From Sphingobacterium sp. SGG-5 (lineage in GTDB: Bacteria > Bacteroidota > Bacteroidia > Sphingobacteriales > Sphingobacteriaceae), in assembly GCF_011043525.1 (NCBI RefSeq), contig NZ_JAAKGO010000008.1, positions 62,001 to 126,000 on the forward strand: a stretch of DNA of 64,000 nt, in the 5' to 3' direction. Positions 63,051 through 64,000 of this stretch are shown here, one piece after another. Position numbers and translations under genes: made by a program. Numbering within the stretch: the stretch's first letter is position 1; the number at the start of each line of letters is the position of its first letter. Under the pieces are notes generated by a model, which worked only from the letters and a program-made list of their open reading frames with translations, made no database searches and was not told where the DNA came from.

Positions 63051-63443
63051 ATGAATAAAAAAGATATCACATCGATCGAAGATATACAACTTCTTGTAGA
63101 CACTTTCTATGGGAGAGTCCAGGAAGATGAGCTCATAGGGCCAATCTTTAACGAGGTTTTGGACGGAAGATGGGGCGAACATCTGAAAAAAATGTATACG
63201 TTTTGGCAGACCATTCTGTTGGATGAGCGGACCTATTTTGGAAGTCCGTTCCCACCGCATGCCTTCCTTCCGATCGGTGCTGCGCACTTTGAACGGTGGT
63301 TGGGACTATGGAAACATACCGTAAGTGAGTTTTTCGAGGGAGAAATTGCCAAAGAGGCCATATGGCGGGGTGAAAAGATGGCGGAGATGTTCCAATATAA
63401 AATTGCTTATATACAATCGGGTGATTCTAAACCCTTATATTAA
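63051..63443 (+). CDS. Group III truncated haemoglobin
   Basis: 130 residues from ATG 63051, with AAAGGAGAAA upstream; the longer frame starts at TTG. It carries the group III pattern: LLVDTFYGRVQEDELIGPIF, FWQTILLDERTYFGSPFPPH, and proximal-His region GAAHFERWLGLW. Such globins bind O2 or NO tightly. Its place as the last gene of the oxidase operon suggests a role in O2/NO handling near the oxidase. Confidence 0.92.
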   Translation: MNKKDITSIEDIQLLVDTFYGRVQEDELIGPIFNEVLDGRWGEHLKKMYTFWQTILLDERTYFGSPFPPHAFLPIGAAHFERWLGLWKHTVSEFFEGEIAKEAIWRGEKMAEMFQYKIAYIQSGDSKPLY

Positions 63444-63536
63444 AATGGTAGATTTACTCGTATTGACGAGGTGCTTGCTTGTGAAAATGACAATAAAAGG
63501 ATAGCACAAGTAGCCGACACTCTATAGACTTTTTAT

Positions 63537-63544
63537 TATATTTG
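63537..63544 (+). promoter_or_regulatory. Putative -7 box for HIT gene
   Basis: TATATTTG fits TAnnTTTG and ends 24 bases before ATG 63569. It lies at the start of the longer open frame and so supports the later start. Confidence 0.5.
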
Positions 63545-63568
63545 CTTTTTATTGAAGCAAAAATAGAC

Positions 63569-63985
63569 ATGTCTACAATATTTTCTAAAATAATATCTGG
63601 CGAAATCCCTTCCTATAAAGTAGCTGAGAGTAATGATTATTTGGCTTTTTTGGATATCAATCCATTGACACGAGGACATGTACTTGTAATTCCAAAAAAA
63701 GAAACAGACTATATTTTCGACATTGACGACGACGAATATATGGGCATGTGGGTGTTCGCCAAAATTGTAGCTCAGGGAATTAAGGAGGTTTTTCCTTGCC
63801 CTAAAGTTGGCGTCGCCGTAGTTGGTTTAGAAGTGGCGCACGCCCATATTCATTTGATGCCACTTCACCATGTTCATGATATGAACTTTGAAAAACCCAA
63901 GTTGTCACTATCCGCTGAAGAAATGAACGTGATAGCAGAAGATATTCGTAAAGCTATAGCCGTGATTACCAATGGACACTCGTAA
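63569..63985 (+). CDS. HIT family nucleotide-binding protein
   Basis: 138 residues. Histidine triad HAHIHLMP with the HINT-like N-terminus TIFSKIISGEIPSYKVAE and DINPLTRGHVLVIPKKE. HINT-type enzymes hydrolyse adenosine phosphoramidates and similar nucleotides. The stop lies 15 bases before the window end, so the gene is complete. Confidence 0.95.
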   Translation: MSTIFSKIISGEIPSYKVAESNDYLAFLDINPLTRGHVLVIPKKETDYIFDIDDDEYMGMWVFAKIVAQGIKEVFPCPKVGVAVVGLEVAHAHIHLMPLHHVHDMNFEKPKLSLSAEEMNVIAEDIRKAIAVITNGHS

Positions 63986-64000
63986 TATAGTCGTCTCATA

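Overview
The window reads as chromosomal core sequence from a Bacteroidota bacterium, most likely family Sphingobacteriaceae (Sphingobacterium/Pedobacter-like). The grounds are TAnnTTTG-type -7 promoter elements and mostly absent Shine-Dalgarno sites, a type IX secretion CTD protein, GldC, a Hc1 histone-like protein, an S46 dipeptidyl peptidase, DUF4286/DUF4292-type proteins and an ileS-dksA-like-lspA cluster. I see no rRNA operon, insertion sequence, prophage or CRISPR array. Genus cannot be fixed from sequence alone.

Layout. 1-3.6 kb: 5' end of an outer-membrane protein gene, a broken tRNA-Thr copy, tRNA-Thr/Tyr/Gly/Thr, tuf, tRNA-Trp, secE and nusG. nusG ends in a terminator and is followed by serS rather than rplK. 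3.6-11.7 kb: serS and an envelope group (TPR protein, DUF4292-like lipoprotein, EnvC-like, TatA, MltD-like) with PyrR-like and NlpC/P60 genes opposite. 11.8-16.9 kb: threonine operon thrA-thrB-thrC preceded by a Thr/Ile-rich leader peptide and a competing antiterminator/terminator pair. 17-24.8 kb: MORN-TonB protein, EamA exporter, second NlpC/P60, bifunctional nuclease, etfBA and small proteins. 24.9-32.2 kb: dprA, an MHS transporter with a small membrane partner, SRP RNA, accD, MerR, fbp, phosphodiesterase, trmN6-like, greA. 32.2-36.5 kb: an operon of a prolyl-oligopeptidase-like lipoprotein lacking its catalytic Ser and His, a histidine kinase and a response regulator. 36.6-43.3 kb: mlaEFD, rluA-like, lpd, nnrD without an epimerase domain, and a candidate 38-residue protein. 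43.3-53.2 kb: Hc1-like, DPP7-like peptidase, DEAD helicase, gldC, EVE, thioesterase, lspA, DksA-like, ileS. 53.3-64 kb: T9SS lectin-like protein, iscA-like, glyA, ECF sigma factor, and a five-gene cbb3-type oxidase/truncated-globin operon, then a HIT protein.

Most noteworthy: (1) the pseudo-peptidase lipoprotein translationally coupled to a two-component system; (2) the cbb3 oxidase operon with a long N-terminal extension on subunit I, a CcoO-CcoP-like fusion, two small membrane proteins and a truncated haemoglobin; (3) an IleRS whose HIGH signature reads GIHH; (4) a threonine attenuator; (5) a 38-residue membrane ORF; (6) a tRNA-Thr remnant. Many starts were moved downstream because the longest frame began at TTG/GTG or inside a promoter.
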